Positions 27,715 to 36,736 of a DNA stretch of 49,310 nucleotides are shown here, piece by piece. Position numbers and translations under genes: made by a program. This DNA is from an archaeon (GTDB lineage: Archaea; Nanobdellota; Nanobdellia; SCGC-AAA011-G17; GW2011-AR17), in NCBI GenBank assembly GCA_018653605.1, contig JABHYY010000016.1:1-49310 (forward strand). The letters run 5' to 3'. The stretch's first letter is position 1; every line of letters starts with the position of its first letter. The notes beneath the pieces were generated by a model, which saw only the letters and a list, made by a program, of their open reading frames with translations, was not told the DNA's origin and did no database searches.

Positions 27715-28292
27715 ATAAATTACTAGAGTTAAGAAATGCTAAGAAAGCAAAGAAACCAACTTTTAAGAAACAAGATTCTCATAAGTGGGATAGACTTAGT
27801 GATAGTTGGAGACAACCAAAAGGTGGAGACTCTAAGCTAAGAAAGAAAAGAAGAGGGAAAAGTAGACATCCTTCAATGGGATTTTCATCTCCAAGAAAGG
27901 TTCGTGGATTAAATAAATTAGGATTTGAAGAAGTTTTAGTAAAGAATGTTGACTTGCTTGACTCTATTGATGTGAAAACACAAGTTGTGTTGGTTGGAAG
28001 GGTTGGTAAAAAGAAAAAAATTGAAATAGTAAAAAAGTGTGAAGAAATGAAATTAAATATTGCTAATGTTAAAGATATTAAATCTTTTATTGCTGAAGTA
28101 GATAAGAAAATGGCTGACAAGAAAAAGAAAATAAAAGATATTGAAGAAAAGAAAGCCAAAAGAGTTAAAAAAGATGATAAAAAAGCAAAGAAAGAAGAAG
28201 TAAAGGAAGAGAAAAAAGAAGAACAGCCAAAAGAAGAGACCAAAAAAGGCGAAAAGAGTGACAAAATAAAAGTGTTGGAGAAAGGACAATGA
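27711..28292 (+). CDS. rpl32e: Ribosomal protein L32e with Lys/Glu-rich C-terminal extension
   Basis: 'DSHKWDRLSDSWRQPKGGDSKLRKKRRGKSRHPSMGFSSPRKVRGL'; start at internal ATG (MNKLLEL). Confidence 0.93.
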   Translation: MNKLLELRNAKKAKKPTFKKQDSHKWDRLSDSWRQPKGGDSKLRKKRRGKSRHPSMGFSSPRKVRGLNKLGFEEVLVKNVDLLDSIDVKTQVVLVGRVGKKKKIEIVKKCEEMKLNIANVKDIKSFIAEVDKKMADKKKKIKDIEEKKAKRVKKDDKKAKKEEVKEEKKEEQPKEETKKGEKSDKIKVLEKGQ

Positions 28293-28741
28293 ATTTATCA
28301 AATCAAAGAAGGGTAAGTGCAAGCATCTTAGAAGTTGGGAAAAAAAAGGTTTGGTTTGATAATGAAAGATTGGATGAAATAAAAGAAGCAATTACAAGAG
28401 CTGATCTTGTAAAATTAATGAATGAAAATGCTATTCAAAAAAGACCTGATAAAGGTACATCAAGAGTAAGAGCAAGGAAAAAAATTATCCAAAGGAGAAA
28501 AGGAAGACAACAAGGACCTGGCCATAAAAAAGGTAAACAAACTGCAAGATTATCAAAAAAGGCTAAATGGATGATTTTAGTGAGGGTACTAAGAAGGTTT
28601 ATCAAAGAATTAAAAGACAAAGAGTTAGTTGAGTCCAAAATCTACAGAGAGTTATATTTAAAAACAAAGGGTGGATTTTTTAGGAGTAAAAGACACATAA
28701 AACTTTATATGAATGAACATGGGATGTTTAAGAAAAAATGA
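28289..28741 (+). CDS. rpl19e: Ribosomal protein L19e
   Basis: 'NLSNQRRVSASILEVGKKKVWFDNERLDEIKEAITRADLVKLM', 'GRQQGPGHKKGKQTAR'. Confidence 0.96.
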   Translation: MNLSNQRRVSASILEVGKKKVWFDNERLDEIKEAITRADLVKLMNENAIQKRPDKGTSRVRARKKIIQRRKGRQQGPGHKKGKQTARLSKKAKWMILVRVLRRFIKELKDKELVESKIYRELYLKTKGGFFRSKRHIKLYMNEHGMFKKK

Positions 28742-29232
28742 GAAGAACAAAATTTGTACAATATAAGAGAAAAAAAGAAGGAAGAACTGACTATAAGAAA
28801 AGGTTAACTTTGCTTAAATCAGGTAGACTAAGATTAGTAATTAGGAAATCCTTGAAAAATGTTAGTGTACAGATTGTTAAGTATGAAGATAATGGTGACA
28901 AAATTATGACTAGTGCAAGTAGCAAAGAATTAAAAAAGGCTGGATGGAAAGGCTCAGGAAGAAACTTACCTGCAGCATACTTGGTTGGTCTTATGTGTGG
29001 TGTTAAAGCCAAGAAACAAAAATTAAATGGTTTAATCCTGGATGCAGGACTTCAAAAATTATTCAAAGGAAATTTAATCTATTGTGCAATGAAAGGTGTG
29101 GTTGATGCTGGTGTTGAAGTTGCATGTAGTGAAGAAGTATTTCCAAGTGAAGAAAGAATTCAAGGGAAACATATTTCAGATAGTGTTGCAAAAGAGTTTG
29201 AAGCAATGAAATCAAAGATATTGAAGGTATAA
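28738..29232 (+). CDS. rpl18: Ribosomal protein L18
   Basis: 'KKEGRTDYKKRLTLLKSGRLRLVIRKSLKNVSVQIVKYEDNGDKIMTSASSKELKKAGWKG'. Confidence 0.95.
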   Translation: MRRTKFVQYKRKKEGRTDYKKRLTLLKSGRLRLVIRKSLKNVSVQIVKYEDNGDKIMTSASSKELKKAGWKGSGRNLPAAYLVGLMCGVKAKKQKLNGLILDAGLQKLFKGNLIYCAMKGVVDAGVEVACSEEVFPSEERIQGKHISDSVAKEFEAMKSKILKV

Positions 29233-29233
29233 A

Positions 29234-29971
29234 ATGAAAAAAGAAAATCATGAAAGTGGAATAAGGAAGGACAAAGGTTTTGATACACAGAGCTGGAAGC
29301 CTAAAACAGAAATTGGTATGAAAATTAAGAAAGGTGAAATTGTTGATATTAATGAAGTTTTAGATCAAGGACATAGAATTCTTGAAGCTAAGATCGTTGA
29401 TGCTTTAATTCCAAACTTAGAAAATGATTTGATTGAAATAGGCCAGTCTAAAGGAAAGTTTGGTGGTGGTAAGAGAAGTATTTGGAAACAAACACAGAAG
29501 AAATCCAAAGAAGGTAACAAACCATCATTTTCTACTGTTGCTGTTGTTGGGAATCAGGATGGATTTGTTGGAATTGGAAAAGGTAAAGCAAAAGAAACTG
29601 TTCCAGCGAGGGAAAAAGCAACAAGACAAGCTAAATTAAATTTAATTAAAATTAAAAGAGGATGTGGATCCTGGGAATGTGGATGCGGTCAACCACACAC
29701 AATACCATTCAAAGTTTGGGGTAAATGTGGTTCTGTTGAAATTACACTAATGCCTGCACCTAAAGGTACAAAATTATGTGTTGAAACAGAGTGCCAAAAA
29801 TTATTAAAGTTCGCAGGAATAAAAGACGTATATTCAAAAACAAAAGGACATACCAAAACTAAGATCAATTTGATTTTTGCTTGTATGGAAGCATTAAAAC
29901 AATTGTCTGAAATTAAGGTTAAACCAGATTATGCTAAAAAAGCAGGAATCGTAGAAGGTAGAAATGAATAA
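29234..29971 (+). CDS. rps5: Ribosomal protein S5
   Basis: 'STVAVVGNQDGFVGIGKGKAKETVPAREKATRQAKLNLIKIKRGCGSWECGC'. Confidence 0.96.
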   Translation: MKKENHESGIRKDKGFDTQSWKPKTEIGMKIKKGEIVDINEVLDQGHRILEAKIVDALIPNLENDLIEIGQSKGKFGGGKRSIWKQTQKKSKEGNKPSFSTVAVVGNQDGFVGIGKGKAKETVPAREKATRQAKLNLIKIKRGCGSWECGCGQPHTIPFKVWGKCGSVEITLMPAPKGTKLCVETECQKLLKFAGIKDVYSKTKGHTKTKINLIFACMEALKQLSEIKVKPDYAKKAGIVEGRNE

Positions 29972-30437
29972 AAGAATTGCAATTATTAGGATTAGAGGAA
30001 AACAAAAGATGAAGTCAGAAGTATCTGATACTCTTAAGATGCTTAGATTGTATAAGCAAAATGGATGTGTTGTTGTTCCTAGTAAAGCTACTTACCTTGG
30101 TATGATTAACAAAGCTAAAGATTATATTACTTGGGGAGAAATTGATGAAGAAACTTTCAAAGAATTGATTACCAAGAGAGGAAGAATTGCTGGAAATAAA
30201 CTTTTGACAGAAGAATATATGAAAGAAAATGCTAAAATGGGCATGGATGAATTTGTAAAAGAATTTTTCGCTTTCAAAAAAGAATTAAAAGATGTTCCTG
30301 GATTCAAGTGTTTCTTTAAGTTAACTCCACCTTCAAAAGGTTTTGGAAGGAAAGGGATTAAGAAACCATTTAGTATGGGTGGTGCTTTGGGATATAGGAT
30401 GAATAAAATTAATGATTTAATCAAAAGGATGATTTAA
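29964..30437 (+). CDS. rpl30: Ribosomal protein L30
   Basis: 'IAIIRIRGKQKMKSEVSDTLKMLRLYKQNGCVVVPSKATYLGMINKAKDYITWGEI'. Confidence 0.95.
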   Translation: MNKRIAIIRIRGKQKMKSEVSDTLKMLRLYKQNGCVVVPSKATYLGMINKAKDYITWGEIDEETFKELITKRGRIAGNKLLTEEYMKENAKMGMDEFVKEFFAFKKELKDVPGFKCFFKLTPPSKGFGRKGIKKPFSMGGALGYRMNKINDLIKRMI

Positions 30438-30438
30438 T

Positions 30439-30855
30439 ATGAAGTTTAAACAAAGAAAAAATAAAAGGCAGAGAGGATATAACTCTCATGGTTGGGGTAG
30501 TAAGAAAAAGCATAGAGGGGCTGGGCATAGAGGTGGAAGAGGTATGGCTGGTACTGGTAAAAGGGCTGATACTAAAAAACCTTCAATTATAAACGAGTTT
30601 GGTAATTCTTATTATGGAAAAACTGGTTTTAACAGAGTGAACGCTGTTGTTGATGTTATTATAAACCTTCGTGAATTAAATGCGATGGTTGAAAAAGGTT
30701 GGATTAAGGATGAGATCAATTTAAAAAGTATAGGGTATGATAAGTTATTAGGGAATGGAAAGTTAGATTATAAACTTAAGATTACAGTTGCCAAGGCTTC
30801 AAAAAAAGTGGTTGAAAAATTAAAAAAGTCTGGCAGTGAAGTAATTTTACAATAA
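30439..30855 (+). CDS. rpl15: Ribosomal protein L15
   Basis: 'RQRGYNSHGWGSKKKHRGAGHRGGRGMAGTGKRAD'. Confidence 0.95.
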   Translation: MKFKQRKNKRQRGYNSHGWGSKKKHRGAGHRGGRGMAGTGKRADTKKPSIINEFGNSYYGKTGFNRVNAVVDVIINLRELNAMVEKGWIKDEINLKSIGYDKLLGNGKLDYKLKITVAKASKKVVEKLKKSGSEVILQ

Positions 30856-30856
30856 A

Positions 30857-32260
30857 ATGTCAATGCTGGAAAATATTTTAATGAATTTGCCAGAGGTTAA
30901 GGGACCTCTGCAAAAAAGATTAGGTTTTAAAGAGAAACTAAAATGGACTTCAATTGTTTTGATGGGATTTTTTCTTTTAGGTGTTGTACCTCTTTATGGT
31001 TTGTCTGAAAATGCTTTATCCCAATTTGAATTTTTATCTATTATTTTAGGTGCTAAGTTTGGTTCAATTATTTCTTTAGGTATTGGACCGCTGGTAACAT
31101 CTTCTATTGTATTGCAGTTATTGAATGGTTCAGGCATTATTAATTTTGATTTAACTACAGCTGATGGTAAAAGAAAGTTTCAAGCAATTCAAAAAGTTTT
31201 ATCTATCTTTTTTATTGTGTTTGAAGCGTTGATATATGTTTTCATGGGAGGATTATCGCCTTCTTCTGCTCTTGCACCAAATGCTTATCTTACTATGCAG
31301 TTAGTCTTAGTTGGACAACTGATTGTTGGTGGTGTGGTTATTATGTTTATGGATGAGATTATCCAGAAATGGGGCTTTGGATCAGGTATTAGCTTATTCA
31401 TCGCTGCGGGAGTATCATCTGAAATTATTATTAGAGCTTTTAGTCCTCTGACGACTGCCGGGACACTTGCGTTTGGTAGCTCTCAGGATGCTATTGGAAA
31501 GGTTTGGGTTTTGATACAGAGTTTATCGGGAGGTAACCCTGCTGGTGCTATATTAGCGTTGTCAGCCATCCTTGCTACTATTTTAGTTTTTTGTTTTGCT
31601 GTTTATGGTCAAGCAATGAAGGTAGAAATACCTTTGAGTTTTGGTCGAATTAGGGGTCATGGTATTAGATGGCCATTGAACTTTATTTATACTTCAAACA
31701 TTCCAGTTATTTTAATTGCTGCACTTTTAGCTAACATTCAATTGTGGGCTAGATTGTTAGAAAAATGGGGTTATCCTTTATTTGGTACTTTTTCAGGAAA
31801 CACTCCTGCTTCTGGTTTAGTTATGTGGATTGCTTCACCTAACTTAGTTGAAAAGATTATTACTGGAGGGATTGTTGGTTCTGATTTCTTACATTCATTG
31901 GTTTATGTTGCAATTATGGTTTGTGGTGCTATTATGTTCAGTATATTTTGGGTTCAGACTGCTGGTATGGATGCAAAGAGTCAAGCAAAACAAATGCTTT
32001 CTTCTGGTTTACAGATACCTGGTTTTAGAAGAGATCAGAGAGTTTTAGAGAGCATTTTAAATAGGTATATATTTCCTTTGACTGTGATGGGTGGTGCTTT
32101 GGTTGGGTTCCTAGCTGCTGGTGCTGATCTTATGGGAGCATTAAGTAATGGAACAGGTATTTTATTAGCTGTTATGATAATCTATAAGTTATATGAAGAG
32201 ATTGCAAATCAACATATGATGGATATGTATCCAGGATTAAGGAAGATGATGGGGAAATGA
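30857..32260 (+). CDS. secY: Preprotein translocase subunit SecY (Sec61 alpha)
   Basis: Multi-TM; 'FIAAGVSSEIIIRAFSPL', 'IPLSFGRIRGHGIRWPLNFIYTSNIPVIL'. Confidence 0.97.
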   Translation: MSMLENILMNLPEVKGPLQKRLGFKEKLKWTSIVLMGFFLLGVVPLYGLSENALSQFEFLSIILGAKFGSIISLGIGPLVTSSIVLQLLNGSGIINFDLTTADGKRKFQAIQKVLSIFFIVFEALIYVFMGGLSPSSALAPNAYLTMQLVLVGQLIVGGVVIMFMDEIIQKWGFGSGISLFIAAGVSSEIIIRAFSPLTTAGTLAFGSSQDAIGKVWVLIQSLSGGNPAGAILALSAILATILVFCFAVYGQAMKVEIPLSFGRIRGHGIRWPLNFIYTSNIPVILIAALLANIQLWARLLEKWGYPLFGTFSGNTPASGLVMWIASPNLVEKIITGGIVGSDFLHSLVYVAIMVCGAIMFSIFWVQTAGMDAKSQAKQMLSSGLQIPGFRRDQRVLESILNRYIFPLTVMGGALVGFLAAGADLMGALSNGTGILLAVMIIYKLYEEIANQHMMDMYPGLRKMMGK

Positions 32261-32691
32261 GCGTATTAGATCCAATATTAGGACCTGTAATGAGTTTACC
32301 TAATCCATGGAACCTTCTTCTTATTAGTTTTCTTATAACTGGTTGTATTACTCTTGCTTACAAATTCCTGACTGATCAAAAACTTATGAAAGAGTTGAAA
32401 GGTGAAATGAAAGATCTTCAGAAAGAAATGAAAAGTCTTAAAGATGATCCTAAGAAAATGATGGAAGTTCAAAAAAGGGCTATGGAAAAAAATATGAAGT
32501 ATATGATGCAAAGTATGAAACCTACATTGTTTACTTTGATTCCAATTATCTTTATATTTTCTTGGTTGAGAGGGTATTATACTGATTTAGGTAACCCTGA
32601 TATCTTATTTGGTCTGGGTTGGTTATGGATATATATTATATTTTCAATTGTTATAAGTTTGAGTCTGAGGAAGATTTTGAAGATCCATTAG
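32257..32691 (+). CDS. DUF106/EMC3-TMCO1-like membrane insertase-family protein
   Basis: Three TM segments flanking a charged coiled coil 'MKELKGEMKDLQKEMKSLKDDPKKMMEVQKRAMEKNMKYMMQSMKPTLFTLIPI', located after secY. Confidence 0.88.
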   Translation: MSVLDPILGPVMSLPNPWNLLLISFLITGCITLAYKFLTDQKLMKELKGEMKDLQKEMKSLKDDPKKMMEVQKRAMEKNMKYMMQSMKPTLFTLIPIIFIFSWLRGYYTDLGNPDILFGLGWLWIYIIFSIVISLSLRKILKIH

Positions 32692-32726
32692 AAATGTTTA
32701 TAAAGGGAGGTTTTTTATTTACTAAT

Positions 32727-32990
32727 ATGTTACCAAACAAAACTAAGAGTCGAACATACCGAAGAGTTAAGGTTAAAATATCTAAAGGTGTAACTACTCA
32801 TTATAAGAAGAGAAAGCCTGCTAAGGCAAAGTGTGCTGGTTGTGGTAAGCAGTTAGCAGGGGTGCCAAGGGAAAGGCCTATTAAAATGCAAAACATGCCT
32901 AAAACTGCAAAGAGACCTGAAAGGCCATATGGTGGATTTTTGTGTACTGTTTGTTCAAGAAAGAAAATTGTTGCTGAGGTAAGAAAATGA
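32727..32990 (+). CDS. rpl34e: Ribosomal protein L34e
   Basis: 'KSRTYRRVKVKISKGVTTHYKKRKPAKAKCAGCGKQLAGVPRERP...CTVCSRKK'; internal ATG after SD-like gggagg. Confidence 0.92.
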   Translation: MLPNKTKSRTYRRVKVKISKGVTTHYKKRKPAKAKCAGCGKQLAGVPRERPIKMQNMPKTAKRPERPYGGFLCTVCSRKKIVAEVRK

Positions 32991-33358
32991 TTGAAGTTGG
33001 AAGAGTTGTTGTAAAAATTGCAGGCAGAGATGCTAGAAAAAAAGGAGTTGTTGTAGAAGTTATTGATGATACTTTTGTTATGGTGGCTGGTGAAGTTAGA
33101 GAAAGAAAATGTAATATTAAACACCTTGAACCTTTGGATGAAAAGGTTGATATTAAAAAAGGTGCTAATTCTAAAGAAGTTTGTAAAGCTTTGGGTGTAG
33201 AGTTTAAAGAGAGTAAGAAGAAAGAAGCTAAAGCTCGACCAAGAAAGCAGAGAAAAAGAAAAAATGGATCAGGAAAAACAGATGCAAATGCAGGAGCTAA
33301 ACCAAAGGTTAAAGTTTCTGCAGGAACAGATTCAAGTTCTAGAACACCAACTAAGTGA
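32987..33358 (+). CDS. rpl14e: Ribosomal protein L14e
   Basis: 'MIEVGRVVVKIAGRDARKKGVVVEVIDDTFVMVAGEVRERKCNIKHLEPL'. Confidence 0.92.
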   Translation: MIEVGRVVVKIAGRDARKKGVVVEVIDDTFVMVAGEVRERKCNIKHLEPLDEKVDIKKGANSKEVCKALGVEFKESKKKEAKARPRKQRKRKNGSGKTDANAGAKPKVKVSAGTDSSSRTPTK

Positions 33359-33644
33359 ATTAAAACAAGTTAGTGATGGTTTGAGTTCTTTGAGTAGTGA
33401 GGAAACTTTGTTCCCATTAGGTGCTGGAGTTTTTGTTAAGGGTAAGTTAGCTAGTGTTGATAAAGTTATAATGAATGTTGGTAAAGGTGTGGCTGTTGAG
33501 AAAGATGTTTCTGGTGCTCAAGAATTGGTTAATGAGCAAATTAAAAGTTTAGAAGGTGTGTTTACACAGATGAATGCTGAAATGCAAGATATTGTTTCTC
33601 AAGTGCAAGTTGCTCAGATGGACATGATGGGTCAACAAGAGTAA
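33264..33644 (+). CDS. pfdA: Prefoldin alpha subunit
   Basis: N- and C-terminal coiled coils flanking 'SSEETLFPLGAGVFVKGKLASVDKVIMNVGKGVAVEKD'. Confidence 0.9.
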   Translation: MDQEKQMQMQELNQRLKFLQEQIQVLEHQLSELKQVSDGLSSLSSEETLFPLGAGVFVKGKLASVDKVIMNVGKGVAVEKDVSGAQELVNEQIKSLEGVFTQMNAEMQDIVSQVQVAQMDMMGQQE

Positions 33645-33676
33645 AGGTTATATATTTCTTTAAATTTGATTAGTGT

Positions 33677-35032
33677 ATGGGAGATAATAGGTATCTAAAA
33701 TTTTATTCTAAGAAAGAAGTTCAAGAGGCTATCTTAAGTGTTGCTTCTGATAGAGAGCTTGCTGCTAGGTACAATGAAGCCTTTGGGCGTAGACCTGATA
33801 CTGTACACTTTCCTGGCGATGTTTTAGATATGGCTAAGAAGGGCGCTACAAGCTTTCACATTTCTGAAGAAAGGTGGGTAGAGCCAATGGATCTTAAGCC
33901 TGGAATGACTAAAAGAGAGCTGGATGAGAATAGGAAAGGTTGGGATTTGATTTTAGATATTGATACACCTTATTGGGATTATGCTAGGTGGTGCACTTAC
34001 TTTCTTCTTGAGGCAATTAAGTTTCACAATGTTGAAAGTATTTCTGTGAAATTTTCGGGGTCAAAGGGTTTCCATATTGGTATTCCATTTGAAGCTTTTC
34101 CTGATGAAGTTAATGGAATGAAAACTAAAAGTTTGTTTCCTGATGCACCAAAAGTTATTACAATGTATTTAGAGAATATGATTTGTGAATTGTTGTCTAA
34201 GAAGATATTATCTAAGGAAGGATTAGGTAATATTGCTAAAATTACAGGTAAGAAAAGATCTGATTTAATTAAGAATGAAAAGTTTAATCCTTTTGCTCTT
34301 GTTGATATTGATACTATTTTAATTTCTTCTAGACATATGTTTAGATCACCTTATTCAATGCATGAAAAAACTAAGTTGGTTTCTTTGCCAATTGCTGTTA
34401 ATGATCTTTTAAAATTTAAGAAAAAGGATGCAAAGATTGAAAATGTAAAAGTTGTTAGAAAGTTTTTAGATAGGAATGTTGAGAAGCATGATGCAAAGCA
34501 GTTGATAATACAAGCTTATGATTGGCACACTCGGAAGTTTAAGAAGGATGAGAAGGATGAAATTGAGAAAATTTATGAATTGCCAAAAACAGCTATTGGT
34601 GAAGAACATTTTCCTGCTTGTATGGCAAATATACTTAAGGGTGGAATGGAAGATGGTAAGAAAAGAGCTTTATTTATTTTAGTTAATTTTTTGAAAAGTG
34701 TTGGTTGGGATATTAAAGCTATTGAAGCTAAAGTTAAGGAATGGAACAAAAAGAATAAATCTCCTTTAAGAGAGGTTTATATTAATGCTCAAATCTCTTG
34801 GAATAAAAAACAGAAGAATTCTATACTACCTCCAAACTGTTCAAATGAGGGTTATTACAAAGATCTTAGGATTTGTTGTGATGCTGGTGTTTGTAATAAA
34901 GTTAAGAATCCTGTTAGCTATGCTAAAAAACAAAATTGGATTAAAAATAATAAAAAGAAAAAGGTTGTTGTAAAGAAGAAGAAGGTTGTTAAGAAGAAAA
35001 AAGTTGTTGTTAAGAAAAAATCAAAAGCATAA
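33677..35032 (+). CDS. priS: DNA primase catalytic subunit (PriS) with PriL-CTD-like Cys-containing C-terminal region and Lys-rich tail
   Basis: 'HFPGDVLDMAKKGATSFHISEERW', 'DLILDIDTPYWDYAR', 'SVKFSGSKGFHIGIP', and C-terminal 'FPACMANILKG...LPPNCSNEGYYKDLRICCDAGVCNKVKNPVSYAKK'. Confidence 0.9.
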   Translation: MGDNRYLKFYSKKEVQEAILSVASDRELAARYNEAFGRRPDTVHFPGDVLDMAKKGATSFHISEERWVEPMDLKPGMTKRELDENRKGWDLILDIDTPYWDYARWCTYFLLEAIKFHNVESISVKFSGSKGFHIGIPFEAFPDEVNGMKTKSLFPDAPKVITMYLENMICELLSKKILSKEGLGNIAKITGKKRSDLIKNEKFNPFALVDIDTILISSRHMFRSPYSMHEKTKLVSLPIAVNDLLKFKKKDAKIENVKVVRKFLDRNVEKHDAKQLIIQAYDWHTRKFKKDEKDEIEKIYELPKTAIGEEHFPACMANILKGGMEDGKKRALFILVNFLKSVGWDIKAIEAKVKEWNKKNKSPLREVYINAQISWNKKQKNSILPPNCSNEGYYKDLRICCDAGVCNKVKNPVSYAKKQNWIKNNKKKKVVVKKKKVVKKKKVVVKKKSKA

Positions 35033-35620
35033 TCTTTCTGGATCATAGCCTAGGTGTTCTTGTGCAAGTCTTTGTAATTCTTCTGGTTTAATCATACCAA
35101 TTTTACTTCTAAACCTGCCTGATTCTGGTCTTATTTGTTCTCTTTGTTCTTGAGGGATTAATTCCCAATTGATGTGTGTGTTCCAACCATGCTCTTCATA
35201 GAATCTACTAATCTCTTCTAATGCAGCTTCATGTTGTGGTCTTAAACCATATGTTAATAAGGAAACTACTTCTAAATCAGGTAAAGGTAATTGTGGATCA
35301 AGAGAAGGATCTACTGGATTAAATAAATAACTTCTTGTTAGACCTTGGAACTCTATTCTTCCAACACCCCTAATTAATTGACCTATAAACATTGTTAAAC
35401 CTAAATCTAATCCTTCTTTTTCACCTACTATTCTTTCATGGTCAGGTGTATCTTTATGTTTTAAGTAATGACTATCAAAATCGAAAAGGCCATCAAAATC
35501 TTCAACTGCCATCTTTGTATAATCATCTGCAATGAACTCTCTACTACCTTGATAAAAACTAGGTTTAGGTACAGCAAGAATATGTGATCTAATATTCATT
35601 TCTATTTTTTCAATTGACAT
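35021..35620 (-). CDS. Hypothetical protein
   Basis: 199-aa ORF with coding-like composition, no recognised domain. Confidence 0.6.
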   Translation of the reverse strand: MSIEKIEMNIRSHILAVPKPSFYQGSREFIADDYTKMAVEDFDGLFDFDSHYLKHKDTPDHERIVGEKEGLDLGLTMFIGQLIRGVGRIEFQGLTRSYLFNPVDPSLDPQLPLPDLEVVSLLTYGLRPQHEAALEEISRFYEEHGWNTHINWELIPQEQREQIRPESGRFRSKIGMIKPEELQRLAQEHLGYDPERLCF

Positions 35621-35646
35621 AGAAAAAAAGTTTAAAGTGAGTGTAT

Positions 35647-36147
35647 TTAAAGGTTTTGTAAGATAGCTTGACCAAATTCTGTTGCAGCAGTAGGTCCAGA
35701 AGCAGTAACAATCTTACCATCTGTTGTAACTGGCTCTCCAGTGTATTCTGCACCAAAAGATTTTAAATCTTCTTCCTGAGAAGCAAAACAAGTTGCTTTT
35801 CGACCTTTTAGTAAACCAGCATGTGCTAATGTAGAAGGAGCTATACAGATTGCTGAAACTACTTTACCTTGTTCAAAGAATTCCTTAGCCAAAGAGTGCG
35901 CTTTAAGGTCGTCAAAGTAAATACTAGCACCTGAACCACCAACAAAAACAATACCATCATAATCTTCAACCTTGATATCTTTGTAATCCATATCAACCCC
36001 AACCATTGCACCTAGCATTCCTGTTGCTGAATCTGAATCTTTAGAAGCTATTGTAACTTCAACACCAGCATTTTCAAGAACATCTTTTGGTTCTAACAAT
36101 TCTTCATCTCTAAAATTTTCAGGTGCTATTATCATTACAACTTTCAT
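35647..36147 (-). CDS. DJ-1/PfpI family protein
   Basis: 'KVVMIIAPENFRDEELLEPKDVLENAGVEVTIAS', nucleophile-elbow 'VSAICIAPSTLAHAGLLKGRKATCF'. Confidence 0.93.
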   Translation of the reverse strand: MKVVMIIAPENFRDEELLEPKDVLENAGVEVTIASKDSDSATGMLGAMVGVDMDYKDIKVEDYDGIVFVGGSGASIYFDDLKAHSLAKEFFEQGKVVSAICIAPSTLAHAGLLKGRKATCFASQEEDLKSFGAEYTGEPVTTDGKIVTASGPTAATEFGQAILQNL

Positions 36148-36674
36148 TTTTTCTTTTTTGTAATTTTATGTTTTAATAATAAAGAATTAGGTAGCATTAC
36201 TGTGTCGCCTTCTTTTGTTTTTATCTTTGTTTCTTGCATGTCAACTTCAATAACTTTACCTTCAACAGAGTCTACTTGAATGTAGTCTCCTTTTTTTACA
36301 ATCTGTCTGAAGTGTACAACGAAACTTGCTACAAAGTTTGGAATTATGTCTTTGAAAGCAAGGATTATGAAGCTGATTAAAATTACTAAAATCAATCCTA
36401 AGATTATGTATAACATTGTGGTTGCAATGTTTAATTGAGTTAGTGCCCAGATTACTGCAATTATGTAGATTATGTATTTGAATAAAGAGCTTACAAAATC
36501 CTCAACTGGAAATTTTACTTTTTGCTCTTTTAGTACTCTTTCAACTTCTAGCTCCTTTAGTAGCCTTTTTACTAGCTTTGCTACTATGTTTCCAAGGATC
36601 ATACCAAAGATTACTATCAGAAGAGCTGCCACTATTGTGTTTACAATATCAGGTAGCCAATTGAACTCTATCAT
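36144..36674 (-). CDS. Small MscS-like mechanosensitive channel protein
   Basis: TM segments then 'FKDIIPNFVASFVVHFRQIVKKGDYIQVDSVEGKVIEVDMQETKIKTKEGDTVMLPNSLLL'. Confidence 0.9.
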   Translation of the reverse strand: MIEFNWLPDIVNTIVAALLIVIFGMILGNIVAKLVKRLLKELEVERVLKEQKVKFPVEDFVSSLFKYIIYIIAVIWALTQLNIATTMLYIILGLILVILISFIILAFKDIIPNFVASFVVHFRQIVKKGDYIQVDSVEGKVIEVDMQETKIKTKEGDTVMLPNSLLLKHKITKKKK

Positions 36675-36736
36675 GGTTCTGAAGAATATATTTCGGTTTA
36701 AAAAGCTTTTTATAGGGGTTTTAGCTACTATTTTGT

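Noticed and set aside
27779-28391. Minus-strand ORFs 27779-28264 and 28053-28391 resembling multi-TM proteins
   Set aside because: Antisense of the Lys/Glu-rich L32e tail and L19e; poly-Phe/Ser composition is an artefact
35647-36674. DJ-1/PfpI plus MscS overlapping pair as a stress/defence module
   Set aside because: The overlap is simple ATG/stop packing common in this window; no evidence of a defence role
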